A DNA stretch of 36,661 nucleotides from positions 1-36,661 of the forward strand of contig NZ_VLKI01000006.1 in assembly GCF_007830235.1 (NCBI RefSeq), written 5' to 3'. The DNA is from Cytobacillus oceanisediminis. Lineage in GTDB: Bacteria > Bacillota > Bacilli > Bacillales > Cytobacillaceae. Shown here piece by piece: positions 1 to 8,177 of this stretch. Numbering within the stretch: position 1 is the first letter of the stretch; each line of letters opens with the position of its first letter. Below the pieces are notes generated by a model. It made no database searches. It was given only the letters and a program-made list of their open reading frames with translations, and was not told the origin of the DNA. The translations under genes and the position numbers were made by a program.

Positions 1-257
1 TTTAAGTGATTCATTTGGCGTTCTTTTTTCTCTTCATCACTTGAACTGTCAGGTCCATGACCATATGAATATTGTTTACCTATTGGTTGGTCGAATCGAT
101 GCACCTGATTTTCACGATACCATTTCATCCACGTTTTGATTTGAGACACATTTTTAATCCCATACTTCTCCATGATTTCTTGATTCGTAAACTGACCACT
201 CATCTTATCTTTAACTACTGCCCATTTAACCTCATTTGAATATACGTTTTTGCCCAC
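1..257 (-). CDS. IS3-family transposase OrfA, N-terminal part
   Basis: This is the helix-turn-helix protein of an IS3-family element. OrfA binds the IS ends and is normally joined to the DDE recombinase OrfB by programmed -1 frameshifting. The first 85 residues are visible, starting at a GTG with GGAGG (267-271) ten bases upstream. The peptide begins GKNVYSNEVKWAVVKDKMSG and contains the HTH-like stretch with EIMEKYGIKN and QIKTWMKWY, followed by RFDQPIGKQYSYGHG. This is the pattern I know from IS150-type OrfA proteins of bacilli. It is truncated by the window, not visibly by mutation. Confidence 0.85.
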   Translation of the reverse strand, partial: MGKNVYSNEVKWAVVKDKMSGQFTNQEIMEKYGIKNVSQIKTWMKWYRENQVHRFDQPIGKQYSYGHGPDSSSDEEKKERQMNHL

Positions 258-324
258 GCAAAAACACCTCCGAATTAACACTTTAATTAAGTGTACCATT
301 TCGAAGGTGTTTTATAGTGTCTCA
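1..324 (-). mobile_element. End of an IS3-family insertion sequence (cut by window edge)
   Basis: The reverse strand reads from a plausible IS terminus near 324 (5'-TGAGACACTATAAAACACC, with the TG end typical of IS3-family elements) into a transposase OrfA frame that runs off the window at base 1. The rest of the element, including OrfB with the DDE domain, lies outside, so the second end and any target duplication cannot be seen. The boundary at 324 is an inference from the TG terminus and the distance to OrfA. Confidence 0.7.
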
Positions 325-359
325 TTTATCTAGGTTATTCTAGTAATCGAGGAGTTTTT

Positions 360-1313
360 TTATTGGGCTTTATATGGGGAAATATTGTTCTGCTTAATAT
401 TCTTTTTCTTAACTCGAAAAGATATCCTGGACGAAAGCAATACACCGAAAGTAACGATAAATCCGCCTATTATCTGGTAGGGATATAATGATTCAGAGGT
501 GAATAGAATCGCAAAAATAGTCGCAAAAACAGGTAGAAGATTAAGAAAAACACCTGCTTTCGATGCTCCAATTATTGAAACTCCATAATTCCATGATAAA
601 AATGCGACAATGGAGGCCAGAAAGCCGACATATAGCAGAATCCCAATCGAAAAAATCGAGAAGGACGGTTCAACACCAGAGAGCCTGTATTCAATCAAAC
701 TTAAAGGTGCCAATATCAAAATGCCTAGAAATGAAGTCACATAAAACGTAGAAAGCCCCGGCAATATACCCGAATATTTTTTCCCAATAACGGAATACAA
801 TGCCCATAAAAACACGGCAGTTAATACAAACAGGTCCCCTGCATTAATACTCCATGAAAGAAAAGCATCAATGGAACCCCTTGAAATGATGAATGAAATT
901 CCCAGAACAGATAAAATGATTCCAGCAATCTGATGAAATGAAAGCTTTTCTTTTAAAATAAAAATGGCAAAGATTGCAATGAATAGAGGAGTTGTACTAT
1001 TCACAACAGATGCATTAATGGAGGTTGTGTATTGCAGGGCAAAATAAATAATCGTATTATAGCCTGCCACCCCTGTCACTGCCAAAAGCAAAAGGACAGA
1101 TTTATGCTGCCAAAGAATTTTCCAATCCTTTTTGAGCGGCTTTACCATAAAAGGAGTAAGAAGCAGAAATGCAATCAGCCATCTGAATAGAGAAAAAAGC
1201 AGCGGCGGGTAATAATCCACTCCAATTCTGCCAATCACAAAATTTCCACCCCAAATCATATTTGCCAATATTAACAATAAAAAACCGTAATTTTTGTTTG
1301 CACCTGCTTGCAC
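360..1313 (-). CDS. EamA/DMT-superfamily transporter
   Basis: Predicted ten-helix inner-membrane exporter of the drug/metabolite transporter superfamily, about 317 residues, with two EamA repeats. The first repeat begins at the LANMIWGGNFVIGR helix and the second around GDLFVLTAVFLWALYSVIGK. Typical DMT features seen are the N-terminal W-G-N motif, the VVNSTTPLFIAIFAIF helix and the later LNLLPVFATIFAILF helix. I chose the GTG at 1313 because AGAGG lies about eight bases upstream and the product then starts just before helix 1. The frame extends to a TTG at 1367, but that has no better ribosome site. The substrate cannot be predicted; family members export amino acids, metabolites or drugs. 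It lies next to the IS end and appears monocistronic. Confidence 0.85.
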   Translation of the reverse strand: MQAGANKNYGFLLLILANMIWGGNFVIGRIGVDYYPPLLFSLFRWLIAFLLLTPFMVKPLKKDWKILWQHKSVLLLLAVTGVAGYNTIIYFALQYTTSINASVVNSTTPLFIAIFAIFILKEKLSFHQIAGIILSVLGISFIISRGSIDAFLSWSINAGDLFVLTAVFLWALYSVIGKKYSGILPGLSTFYVTSFLGILILAPLSLIEYRLSGVEPSFSIFSIGILLYVGFLASIVAFLSWNYGVSIIGASKAGVFLNLLPVFATIFAILFTSESLYPYQIIGGFIVTFGVLLSSRISFRVKKKNIKQNNISPYKAQ

Positions 1314-1457
1314 AGATAAAACCTCTTTCCCATCCTGATATAATTTCCATTTTACCTCTCTTCGCAAAAGAGTTCATTAATTTTTGAAAATATATCCATT
1401 GCAAATTGTAACAATTGGAAGATTGAACCCGTCAATTGGTTTAAAGGGGTGTCTAAA

Positions 1458-3626
1458 ATGAGAAGAAAATGGATTTTGATTGGCGGCATGGCGCTTATTT
1501 TAATTTTAATCGTTTCGTTTGTCTTTGGGACCCGGCTAAAAATTATCAGTGACCTTGCAGGAAAGAGTGAAGAACTCATTGTCTTGAAAGATAAAGTTTG
1601 GGAGGTTGAGTTTTCAAAAGAACTGGATGCTCAAAGTGTTAATAGCCAAACGGTCTATGTGTCGGATCAAGATGGCAAGAAGCAGGATGTCGGTGTATCA
1701 CTGGACAGGGACAAAAAAACCGTACTCGTCCAGCCCCCGAAAAATGGGTATAAAGTGAATTTCCCTCATTATTCTTTAGTTTTTACAACAGGCATAAAAG
1801 CAGAGTCAGGAAGAAGTTTAAATCGTTCCTTTGAAGCTGCTTTTACGGTTAAGGAAACCCTGCCTACAATTGGGTCAAAGGAAAAGTTAAATGCTTACTT
1901 TTTACAACTGCTGAAAGAGGGCCAGAAGTATTTTTCTGGCAGGGATTTTGCAGTAAGCGAGCAAAGCAGCAATGAAAAAAGTGCAGCTGATACAGCCGGG
2001 GCGGATTTCTCGGAGACTAATGTTCAAGTGCAGGGAATTGACGAAGCTGACCTGGTTAAAACGGATGGCACACATATTTTTAAAATAAGCGAAGGGAAAG
2101 TGCAGATTATTAAAGCAGTGCCTGCTGACAAAATGGAAGTGGATTCCGTACTTACTTTTAATTCATCCTTTTCTCCTTCTCACTTATTTTTGGAAGAAAA
2201 CCAATTAATAGTCATGGGCCATAGCTATAAAGAGCTGGCTAAAAATCAGGGGAAAACAGCAGTTGATTTGATGATTGCACCTGCTTTTCAATCAACAAAA
2301 GCCATCGTGTACAATGTCCAAAATAAACAACAGCCAAAACTGTTAAGGGAGATTGAAATCGAAGGCAGTTTGCTTGCTTCGAGACTAATGGATGGAAAGG
2401 TTTATATGGTTACAAGCCATTATCCTGAATTTTGGATCCTTGAAAAAAATGAAAATGCAGACCTGCGCCCTCGCTATTCCGATACAGCTAAAAACAGGGA
2501 TTTAGAAGCAATCGATTATAACGAAATTCAATACTTTCCAGATTCCAGAAATGCAAACTATACGAATATAGCGGTTATGGATTTGGAAGGCCCAGAAGCA
2601 GATTTGGGTATAACAACCTATTTAGGCAGCGGAACTGAACTATTTATGTCCAAAAACAATCTCTATTTGGCTGTTTCCAATTATCATTATGAACCAATTA
2701 CAGAAGATCGTGTATTCAGCCCTGACACCAGTATCTATAAATTCAACTTAAACGGCAGAAAAGTAGAGTTTCAAAATACAGCCGAAGTAAACGGTACGGT
2801 CCTAAATCAATTTTCAATGGATGAATATAAAGGAAAATTCAGAATAGTCACAACAAAGGGCCGAGCTTGGGACGATCGAAACCCGTCATCCAATAACCTC
2901 TATATTTTGGATGAAAATTTAAAGCAGATTGGCCAGCTCGAAGACCTTGCAAGGGGTGAGCGAATTTACTCTGCCAGGTTCATGAATGATCGAATTTATA
3001 TGGTTACCTTTAAGGAAACCGACCCGCTCTTTGTAATCGATGGTTCTAATCCTAAAAAACCAGTGGTAATGGGTGAACTGAAAATACCCGGTTTTAGCAA
3101 CTATCTGCATCCCTTGGATGAAAATCATCTAATTGGCTTTGGCCATAATACAAAGGTAATGGCTGGGAAGGGATCAGGAAACCAGCCAATTATTACAACA
3201 GAAGGAGTCAAAATATCTCTTTTCGATGTTAGTGATATGAATAACCCAATAGAAAAAGATACTGAAATAATTGGTGGAAGAGGGACTTACTCACCTTTAA
3301 ATTATGACCATAAAGCCCTCCTTTTTCACAAAAAGAAAAACCTGTTTGCTTTTCCCATTACTGTTTACAAAAGTGTTGAAGACAGCCAATTTGAATCCAG
3401 ATTTGAATTCCAAGGAGCTTATGTTTACAGAATAGACGCTAATGAGGGGATTCAACAGAAAACGACATTCACTTACCAGGAAACCGATGCGGTATATGAG
3501 GAGTGGGAAAACTCTATTGAACGGCTCATTTATATCGGTGATCATATCTATGCTTTATCACCAAAAAGGATTGCTGCCTATCATATGGAAGGCTACTCAA
3601 AAACGGGAGAATTAAAGCTGCCATAA
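1458..3626 (+). CDS. Membrane-anchored beta-propeller protein (COG4880-like)
   Basis: A 722-residue exported protein. Residues 1-25 form a signal anchor (basic MRRKW, then a hydrophobic stretch ending FVFG) with no clear cleavage or lipobox motif. Residues about 35-135 look like an SbsA-type Ig domain, with the pattern KVWEVEFSKELDAQSVN and SYSLVFTTGIKAESGR-like strands. The rest matches the secreted C-terminal beta-propeller family distantly related to WD40 repeats, with the diagnostic NVQVQGIDEADLVKTDG block near residue 195 and repeated strand patterns such as RIYMVTF and NLYLAVSNY. The start is the ATG at 1458 with AAAGGGG at 1443-1449; an in-frame GTG at 1449 overlaps that ribosome site and is less likely. 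It probably stands on the outer face of the membrane. Biochemical role unknown. Confidence 0.85.
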   Translation: MRRKWILIGGMALILILIVSFVFGTRLKIISDLAGKSEELIVLKDKVWEVEFSKELDAQSVNSQTVYVSDQDGKKQDVGVSLDRDKKTVLVQPPKNGYKVNFPHYSLVFTTGIKAESGRSLNRSFEAAFTVKETLPTIGSKEKLNAYFLQLLKEGQKYFSGRDFAVSEQSSNEKSAADTAGADFSETNVQVQGIDEADLVKTDGTHIFKISEGKVQIIKAVPADKMEVDSVLTFNSSFSPSHLFLEENQLIVMGHSYKELAKNQGKTAVDLMIAPAFQSTKAIVYNVQNKQQPKLLREIEIEGSLLASRLMDGKVYMVTSHYPEFWILEKNENADLRPRYSDTAKNRDLEAIDYNEIQYFPDSRNANYTNIAVMDLEGPEADLGITTYLGSGTELFMSKNNLYLAVSNYHYEPITEDRVFSPDTSIYKFNLNGRKVEFQNTAEVNGTVLNQFSMDEYKGKFRIVTTKGRAWDDRNPSSNNLYILDENLKQIGQLEDLARGERIYSARFMNDRIYMVTFKETDPLFVIDGSNPKKPVVMGELKIPGFSNYLHPLDENHLIGFGHNTKVMAGKGSGNQPIITTEGVKISLFDVSDMNNPIEKDTEIIGGRGTYSPLNYDHKALLFHKKKNLFAFPITVYKSVEDSQFESRFEFQGAYVYRIDANEGIQQKTTFTYQETDAVYEEWENSIERLIYIGDHIYALSPKRIAAYHMEGYSKTGELKLP

Positions 3627-3635
3627 AGAATTGAG

Positions 3636-3668
3636 GAACTGGCTCTTACAAAGCCGGTTCATTTTTTT
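3636..3668 (+). terminator. Rho-independent terminator of the beta-propeller gene
   Basis: The stem GAACTGGCT (3636-3644) pairs with AGCCGGTTC (3652-3660), with one G-T pair, and is followed by a run of seven T. It lies ten bases after the stop codon. Confidence 0.85.
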
Positions 3669-3768
3669 GGTAATTTATTTCCATTTAAGCGAATGAATTC
3701 CCTTATTAAAGGAGAAGATAAAATTAATAGTATACAAATATAATTTTAAATAAATGGCTGGTGAAAAT

Positions 3769-4773
3769 ATGAATGAAAGCAGTATTCCCAAATTAATATC
3801 ATCTGAAATGGCAATGCTTTGGAATACTTATGTAGCAGACACAGGAGCAGTTTGCTGCATTCAGCATTATATTAATACATACGAAGATCCTGATGTATTG
3901 CCTGTATTGGAATATGCTTTATCCATTGCCCGGGACCATATAGAAGACATTCGTTCATTGTTTAAAAAAGAAAATTTCCCCGTACCCAATGGATTTAATG
4001 AAAACGATTGGAGCAAAGATGCCCCTAAGCTTTTTTCGGATGTAACTTATTTAAGATTCATGCATCATCTGGGGAGAACAGGATTAAATGCTTATTCACT
4101 TGCAAAATCAGTTTCAGCAAGGAGAGACGTCCGCAGTCTTTTTAAAAAATACTACGAACAAACTGAAAATCTATTTGATATGGCTTCAGATGCAATGGAA
4201 GAAAAGGGTTATTTTATTCGTTCACCCTATATTAATTATCCCCAAAAAGTGAAATACGTTACCGATTATCATTTCCTGGGAGGACTGGTGGGCAAAAAAA
4301 GACAATTGCTCGCGATTGAAATAGCACATCTTGGAACAAATATAGAAATAGCTAATATCGCAAAGACAATGTTGCTTGCATACAGCCAGGTAGCAAAGCA
4401 AAAAGAGATTAGCAATTATTTTAAAAAAGGCTACGATATGAGTATGGAGCATGTTGAGTATTTTCTCAATGTATTAAAAAATGATGATGTTGCTTATCCG
4501 AGCACCTGGGATGGATCATTAACAGATTCAACGATTTCGCCTTTTTCTGACCGATTAATGATGTTTCAAATTGCCAGTATCACCGCTGTTGGGGTGATGG
4601 ACTTTGGCATAGCAATTGGAGCCAGCGTAAGAAAGGATCTCGCTATCTGCTATGCGAAAATGATGGCAGAAGTTGGAGGTTATGCAGAAGAGGGTGCAAA
4701 AATTATGATTGATAATGGCTGGCTTGAAAAACCGCCCCAATCACTTGATAGGGAAGAATTAAGAAAGAAATAG
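3769..4773 (+). CDS. DUF3231 family protein
   Basis: A 334-residue all-helical protein recognised as DUF3231. It consists of two similar halves of about 165 residues, each starting with a helix like SSEMAMLWNTYVADTGAVCC or KRQLLAIEIAHLGTNIEIAN and containing a long FF/YF-rich helix. The fold is probably a ferritin-like four-helix bundle in duplicate, related to CotF-type spore coat proteins; that relation is family knowledge and not visible here. No signal peptide is present, so it is probably cytoplasmic or forespore-coat associated. The ATG at 3769 is preferred because GGTGA lies five bases before it, whereas the ATG at 3754 has only A/T-rich sequence upstream. Single gene between two terminators. 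Function unknown. Confidence 0.85.
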   Translation: MNESSIPKLISSEMAMLWNTYVADTGAVCCIQHYINTYEDPDVLPVLEYALSIARDHIEDIRSLFKKENFPVPNGFNENDWSKDAPKLFSDVTYLRFMHHLGRTGLNAYSLAKSVSARRDVRSLFKKYYEQTENLFDMASDAMEEKGYFIRSPYINYPQKVKYVTDYHFLGGLVGKKRQLLAIEIAHLGTNIEIANIAKTMLLAYSQVAKQKEISNYFKKGYDMSMEHVEYFLNVLKNDDVAYPSTWDGSLTDSTISPFSDRLMMFQIASITAVGVMDFGIAIGASVRKDLAICYAKMMAEVGGYAEEGAKIMIDNGWLEKPPQSLDREELRKK

Positions 4774-4781
4774 AAGAATGA

Positions 4782-4811
4782 AAGCACCCTATGTTGTGGT
4801 GCTTATTTTGT
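4782..4811 (+). terminator. Terminator after the DUF3231 gene
   Basis: The stem AAGCACC (4782-4788) pairs with GGTGCTT (4798-4804), followed by the T-rich tract ATTTTGTT. Confidence 0.7.
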
Positions 4812-4965
4812 TAGGGATGTAATCGCGTCATGACCCGCAAATGCAGCGGCAAGGTCCGCCCGTTATCCAGCAAGAAAACAAACAGCTGTACTTTCCTATG
4901 AATGCAACCGAAAAAATGGGGTAATAGAATACTAGAATAGAAAAAAGGAAAGGGAGCTGAATGTA

Positions 4966-5382
4966 ATGCGCAAATTGGTATATGCATTCTCTGCTGTGAT
5001 GCTGCTGACTGCTTGCGGGGCAGATGACGAAACAGATAACGCTTCAGAAGAGGTAAATGTGGAGGAAAAGAACAGTGAAGAAAACAATTCCCTGGAGGGC
5101 CAAAAAGGAGCAGAGAAACCTCTGTCCGTTGCTGAATTGGATGACCGAATCGATGAGGGAATGAATATAGATACTTATTCAGCAGAAGTTCAGTCATGGG
5201 CGGAAAAAGGACAGCTTGAAATGGAGGAGACTGTTATAGTCGATGAAGAAAATACTTCTTCTGCAGATATTCTCCAGCTTGCAGATGGGTTCCTGGGAGT
5301 TGCATATGACGAAAAAGAAGTAACAGAAGTGAAAATGTTCCAATCAGCAGAAAATGCAAAAGAATATTTCGAATCACTTTAA
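4966..5382 (+). CDS. Small acidic lipoprotein, unknown function
   Basis: A 138-residue predicted lipoprotein. It has a short basic N-terminus (MRKL), a hydrophobic core and the lipobox LTAC with the lipidated cysteine at residue 17. A Glu/Asp/Asn-rich linker of about 30 residues follows (ADDETDNASEEVNVEE), then a compact domain containing VAELDDRIDEGMN and FLGVAYDEKEVTEVKM. The start at 4966 has GGGAG about nine bases upstream. The protein would sit on the outer leaflet of the membrane. I do not recognise the C-terminal domain. It converges on the globin gene and shares a bidirectional terminator with it. Confidence 0.8.
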   Translation: MRKLVYAFSAVMLLTACGADDETDNASEEVNVEEKNSEENNSLEGQKGAEKPLSVAELDDRIDEGMNIDTYSAEVQSWAEKGQLEMEETVIVDEENTSSADILQLADGFLGVAYDEKEVTEVKMFQSAENAKEYFESL

Positions 5383-5391
5383 AAAGGCTAT

Positions 5392-5424
5392 AAGACCTTC
5401 CAAATTAATGGAAGGTCTTTTTCT
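5392..5424. terminator. Bidirectional terminator between lipoprotein and globin genes
   Basis: The stem AGACCTTCC (5393-5401) pairs with GGAAGGTCT (5410-5418). A T run follows on the plus strand and a shorter A/T-rich tract on the other. It ends at the globin stop codon. Confidence 0.85.
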
Positions 5425-5807
5425 TATTCATAACTATTAACCATAATTGCGGCTACCTGCATTAACCGGTCATAGAAGGGACCGGCTGCTGGATTCTGAT
5501 CCAAGCCTATTTCATTGAAGGCATCCTTCATGCAGCTAAGCCATCTTTCTGCCCTTTTGGGCGTAATTTCAAAAGGCATATGACGCTGCTTCATAGCAGG
5601 GGGCCCGAATTCCTGGCTATAAAGCGGTGGCCCTCCAAGAAACTGTGTAAGAAACATGCGCTGTTTTTGTTTTATTTCCTTTATGTCACCTTCAAAAAGG
5701 GGACTTAATATTGGATCGGCATAGACCCGCGGATAAAATGCTTCCACTAACTTTTCAATTATTACCGTACCGCCAATTTCCTCAAAAAGGGATTTAAATT
5801 CCTGCAT
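5424..5807 (-). CDS. yjbI: Group II truncated haemoglobin (YjbI-type globin)
   Basis: A 127-residue truncated haemoglobin of the TrHbO (group II) class, a small haem protein proposed to bind O2 or NO or act in peroxidase-type chemistry. Visible hallmarks are the FY pair with Tyr25 (position B10), the Gly-Gly turns at residues 12-13 and 58-59, the proximal histidine His76 in KQRHMPFEITP, and Trp89 (position G8), which is invariant in group II. The length fits the family. The ATG at 5807 is preceded by AGGTGA. It is convergent with the lipoprotein gene and transcribed away from a perfect TGTGA-N6-TCACA palindrome, which suggests oxygen-responsive control. In B. subtilis yjbI lies beside yjbH; that context is absent here. 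Confidence 0.92.
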   Translation of the reverse strand: MQEFKSLFEEIGGTVIIEKLVEAFYPRVYADPILSPLFEGDIKEIKQKQRMFLTQFLGGPPLYSQEFGPPAMKQRHMPFEITPKRAERWLSCMKDAFNEIGLDQNPAAGPFYDRLMQVAAIMVNSYE

Positions 5808-5844
5808 TTCTTCACCTGCTTTTTCATCATAATTAGCATTATTT

Positions 5845-5894
5845 TATTGTAATTATATAGTAGGTATTTTAGCTTAAGTGTGATATAAATCACA
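5845..5894 (-). promoter_or_regulatory. Globin promoter with Fnr-type operator
   Basis: The palindrome TGTGATATAAATCACA occupies 5879-5894 and matches the Fnr consensus TGTGA-N6-TCACA exactly. A TATAAT -10 hexamer, read on the minus strand, lies at 5857-5852, which puts the transcription start near 5845. The operator centre (5886.5) is therefore about 41.5 bases upstream of the start, the classical position for a class II activator of the Crp/Fnr family. There is no good -35 hexamer, as expected for an activator-dependent promoter. The assignment to Fnr and not another Crp-family member is inference. Confidence 0.65.
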
Positions 5895-5981
5895 ATTTGA
5901 ATATTTGAAACCTATTTTTAGTTTTAATCGTAAGGCTGTTTTCGCAAAGTATGTTGCTTTCTAACTAGTTTTAATTACTGA

Positions 5982-6108
5982 GTTGATTGGAGTGGAAGGC
6001 ACTTGACGCCTGCGGGAAGAGAGGGAGCGGGAGACCCCGCAGGCGTGAAACGCCGAGGAGGCTCCCGTTCCTCCCCGCGGAAAGCAAGTGACTGCAGCGG
6101 AAATCAAC
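5982..6108 (+). repeat. GC-rich interspersed repeat, copy A
   Basis: It starts GTTGATTGGAG and ends GAAATCAAC, so its ends are inverted (GTTGATT/AATCAAC). Internally CCTGCGGG pairs with CCCCGCAGG, and GAGGAGGCTCC and CCCGCGGAAAGC blocks follow. These blocks recur in the copies at 6545, 28670, 30347 and 32864. It is much richer in GC than its surroundings. Any reading frame running through it into ypzJ is accidental. Confidence 0.9.
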
Positions 6109-6191
6109 GGGCAAGCTTAAAAGTTCAAAAACAACAATCTATACGAAAAAGCCAATCGGAAAAAGAAAAGAGAAGCAAAGGGGTGGATAAT

Positions 6192-6398
6192 ATGGAGAAA
6201 AAAGGCTGTGTTAAATGCGAAAGCAGAGATGCAGGTCAAAAAGAAGTTGCTATGACAGGGAGCGGGCTTTCGAAAATGCTTGATATTCAGCATAACCGCT
6301 TTCTTGTTGTCTATTGTAAAAACTGTGGTTATTCTGAGTTCTATAATAAAAGTTCTTCTACTGCGGGTAATGTACTGGACTTTTTCTTCGGGGGCTAA
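6192..6398 (+). CDS. ypzJ: Zinc-ribbon nucleic-acid-binding protein (YpzJ-like, COG3478)
   Basis: A 68-residue protein with two CxxC knuckles, CVKC at residues 5-8 and CKNC near residue 45, which together form a single zinc ribbon. The GSGLSKMLDIQHNRF stretch between them and the C-terminal FFFGG are typical of the short YpzJ/COG3478 family of predicted zinc-ribbon nucleic-acid binders. The ATG at 6192 has GGGGTGG five bases upstream. An in-frame extension to 6003 runs through repeat copy A and is not coding. The role is unknown; the function is a family prediction only. Confidence 0.85.
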   Translation: MEKKGCVKCESRDAGQKEVAMTGSGLSKMLDIQHNRFLVVYCKNCGYSEFYNKSSSTAGNVLDFFFGG

Positions 6399-6490
6399 AC
6401 AGATTCTCTGGTGAGTTTGATCAGTTCGCCATTTAATGTTAAAACGAAATTCCCGTCTTGAAAAAAGGGTTCTCGCAGTTAACCTTTAAC

Positions 6491-6518
6491 CATTGCCGTT
6501 CATATGGCAGTGCTTTTT
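6491..6518 (+). terminator. Probable terminator after ypzJ
   Basis: CATTGCC (6491-6497) pairs with GGCAGTG (6506-6512), with one T-G pair, followed by CTTTTT. It lies about 90 bases beyond the stop codon, with nothing else recognisable between. Confidence 0.6.
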
Positions 6519-6544
6519 ACTATTTTGTCTCTGTTAAACTGGCC

Positions 6545-6718
6545 TGTTGATTTCTGCTCAAGAAGCTCAGCGAACGCGGGTGGTCCGGAAGCCTCCTCGG
6601 CTACTTGCGCCTATGGGGTCTCCCTTTGACTCGCTTTTCCCCCCTGGAGTCTCGCGCCTTCCGTTCCAATCAACAGGGTGCCAAATCAACAATGAGCTTT
6701 AACTGAGCCTAAAATATT
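6545..6718 (-). repeat. GC-rich interspersed repeat, copy B, with extended head
   Basis: The core (6545-6674) has the same ends and internal blocks as copy A but lies on the minus strand. Reading on the minus strand, the 44 bases before the core (6718-6675) contain AGGCTCAGTTAAAGCTCATT and GCACCCT, which recur before copy C and, in part, at 30597. Together with ypzJ it fills the stretch between ypzJ and the aldo/keto reductase gene. Confidence 0.9.
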
Positions 6719-6794
6719 AAAGCAACAAATTTTGATAAACAATCGGAATGTGAGAAAATTATCCAGTAACAAATAGACGATATGAGGTGAAAGA

Positions 6795-7622
6795 ATGGAA
6801 AATTTGCAATCAGCAACAACCTTACATAACGGCGTAAAAATGCCTTGGTTTGGGCTTGGCGTTTTCAAAGTCCAGGACGGCGATGAAGTGGTCCAATCTG
6901 TAAAAGCCGCTTTAAAAGCAGGCTACAAAAGCATCGATACGGCAGCTGTATATAAAAATGAAGAAGGTGTAGGGCAGGCAATTAAAGATGCTGGCGTGCC
7001 GCGTGAAGAACTTTTCATTACAACAAAGGTTTGGAATTCTGACCAGGGTTATGAATCTGCAATCCAGGCATTTGAAACCAGCCTTGAAAAACTCGGCCTT
7101 GATTATATCGACCTTTACCTTATTCATTGGCCAGTAAAGGGAAAATATAAAGAAACATGGAAAGCTCTTGAAACTCTTTATAAGGAGAAAAAGGTAAGAG
7201 CAATCGGGGTAAGCAACTTCCATACTCATCACCTTGATGACCTTTTACAGGATGCAGAAATAAAGCCGATGGTCAACCAGGTGGAGCTTCATCCATTGTT
7301 AAACCAATCGGAGCTTAGGGAATTCTGCAAAAAGCAGGAAATCCAAATCGAAGCTTGGTCACCTCTCGCACAGGGAGAACTGCTTGAAAATGCTGCCCTT
7401 AAAGAAATTGCTGAGAAATACAGCAAATCTGTTGCCCAGGTAATTTTAAGATGGGACTTGCAAAATGAAATCATGACAATCCCGAAATCTGTGAAGGAAC
7501 ACCGAATTATTGAGAATGCGGATATTTTTGACTTCGAGCTTTTACCAGAAGATATGGATAAAATTAACGGTTTGAACGAAAGTCGCAGAGTAGGTCCGGA
7601 TCCTGACAATTTTGATTTTTAA
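6795..7622 (+). CDS. yvgN: Aldo/keto reductase (YvgN/glyoxal reductase type)
   Basis: A 275-residue NADPH-dependent TIM-barrel reductase of the aldo/keto reductase superfamily, which reduces glyoxal, methylglyoxal and other small carbonyls in the cytoplasm. The catalytic tetrad is complete: Asp48 and Tyr53 (in [15 protein letters not shown]), Lys78 (TTKVWN) and His111 (LIHWPVKG). The NADP-binding segment [21 protein letters not shown] lies near residues 224-245. Length and N-terminus match B. subtilis YvgN. The ATG at 6795 follows GAGGTGAAAGA. Monocistronic, with a weak terminator behind. Confidence 0.92.
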   Translation: MENLQSATTLHNGVKMPWFGLGVFKVQDGDEVVQSVKAALKAGYKSIDTAAVYKNEEGVGQAIKDAGVPREELFITTKVWNSDQGYESAIQAFETSLEKLGLDYIDLYLIHWPVKGKYKETWKALETLYKEKKVRAIGVSNFHTHHLDDLLQDAEIKPMVNQVELHPLLNQSELREFCKKQEIQIEAWSPLAQGELLENAALKEIAEKYSKSVAQVILRWDLQNEIMTIPKSVKEHRIIENADIFDFELLPEDMDKINGLNESRRVGPDPDNFDF

Positions 7623-7631
7623 TAAATTGAA

Positions 7632-7670
7632 CAAACCGGCTGGCAATTCATGCTTAGCCGGTTTGCTCTG
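7632..7670 (+). terminator. Weak terminator-like hairpin after yvgN
   Basis: The perfect 10-bp stem CAAACCGGCT (7632-7641) pairs with AGCCGGTTTG (7656-7665). The following tract (CTCTGTAAAA) is poor in T, so termination may be inefficient. Confidence 0.5.
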
Positions 7671-7718
7671 TAAAACCTCTTTATAGTTAGTAAATATGCT
7701 ACTTCTCCACAAAGTTTT

Positions 7719-7919
7719 TTACTCCTCAAAATAATCCCGAAATTCCTCAGTATCAGTTTCTTCTTTATTTTTGTAATAAGGATTGTCCTCAGTAGAATCC
7801 TTTGGATCAAGATTCGTCTTAATAACAAGCATCGGTTCATTTGTATGTTTAGCAATCATTCGATCATCCAGTTCTTCAAAATCCGGCATTTTTTTGCTTC
7901 CTGGTTTTAATGGTTCCAT
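7719..7919 (-). CDS. Small acidic hypothetical protein
   Basis: A 66-residue, highly charged protein without membrane segment or cysteine. It has a basic start (MEPLKPGSKK), a possible short beta strand pair around EPMLVIKTN, and an acidic tail rich in Glu/Asp/Tyr (EETDTEEFRDYFEE). The ATG at 7919 has a perfect GGAGGT six bases upstream; the longer in-frame extension to 8036 lacks a ribosome site. I do not recognise the family. The strong ribosome site argues for a real gene. It is convergent with yvgN. Confidence 0.7.
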   Translation of the reverse strand: MEPLKPGSKKMPDFEELDDRMIAKHTNEPMLVIKTNLDPKDSTEDNPYYKNKEETDTEEFRDYFEE

Positions 7920-8177
7920 CTTGCACCTCCCAATCCATAGGGTATAAAAAGATACAAGAAAATATGCATGATTTGGAATTAAAAGGCCAAAAAAGGTTTG
8001 CAGATAAAGAAAAAAGGTAATTAGGGAAGAAGACAAGCTAATACCTCATAAAGTAAAATTAAAAGAACGTAAGTGTGTTAATTGTTACTGACCGTAAAGG
8101 CATTTTTTACTATCTTCATTATAGAACGAAAAATAAGACTTACAGTTGGCAGCTAAGTGTTAATGGAGGATAAGACT

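Noticed and set aside
4829..4900. 23-codon frame starting MTRKCSGKVRPLSS
   Set aside because: No ribosome binding site and no support beyond an open frame; possibly debris of an older gene.
6003..6191. N-terminal extension of ypzJ through repeat copy A
   Set aside because: The frame runs by chance through a non-coding repeat; the ATG at 6192 has its own GGGGTGG site and gives the normal family length.
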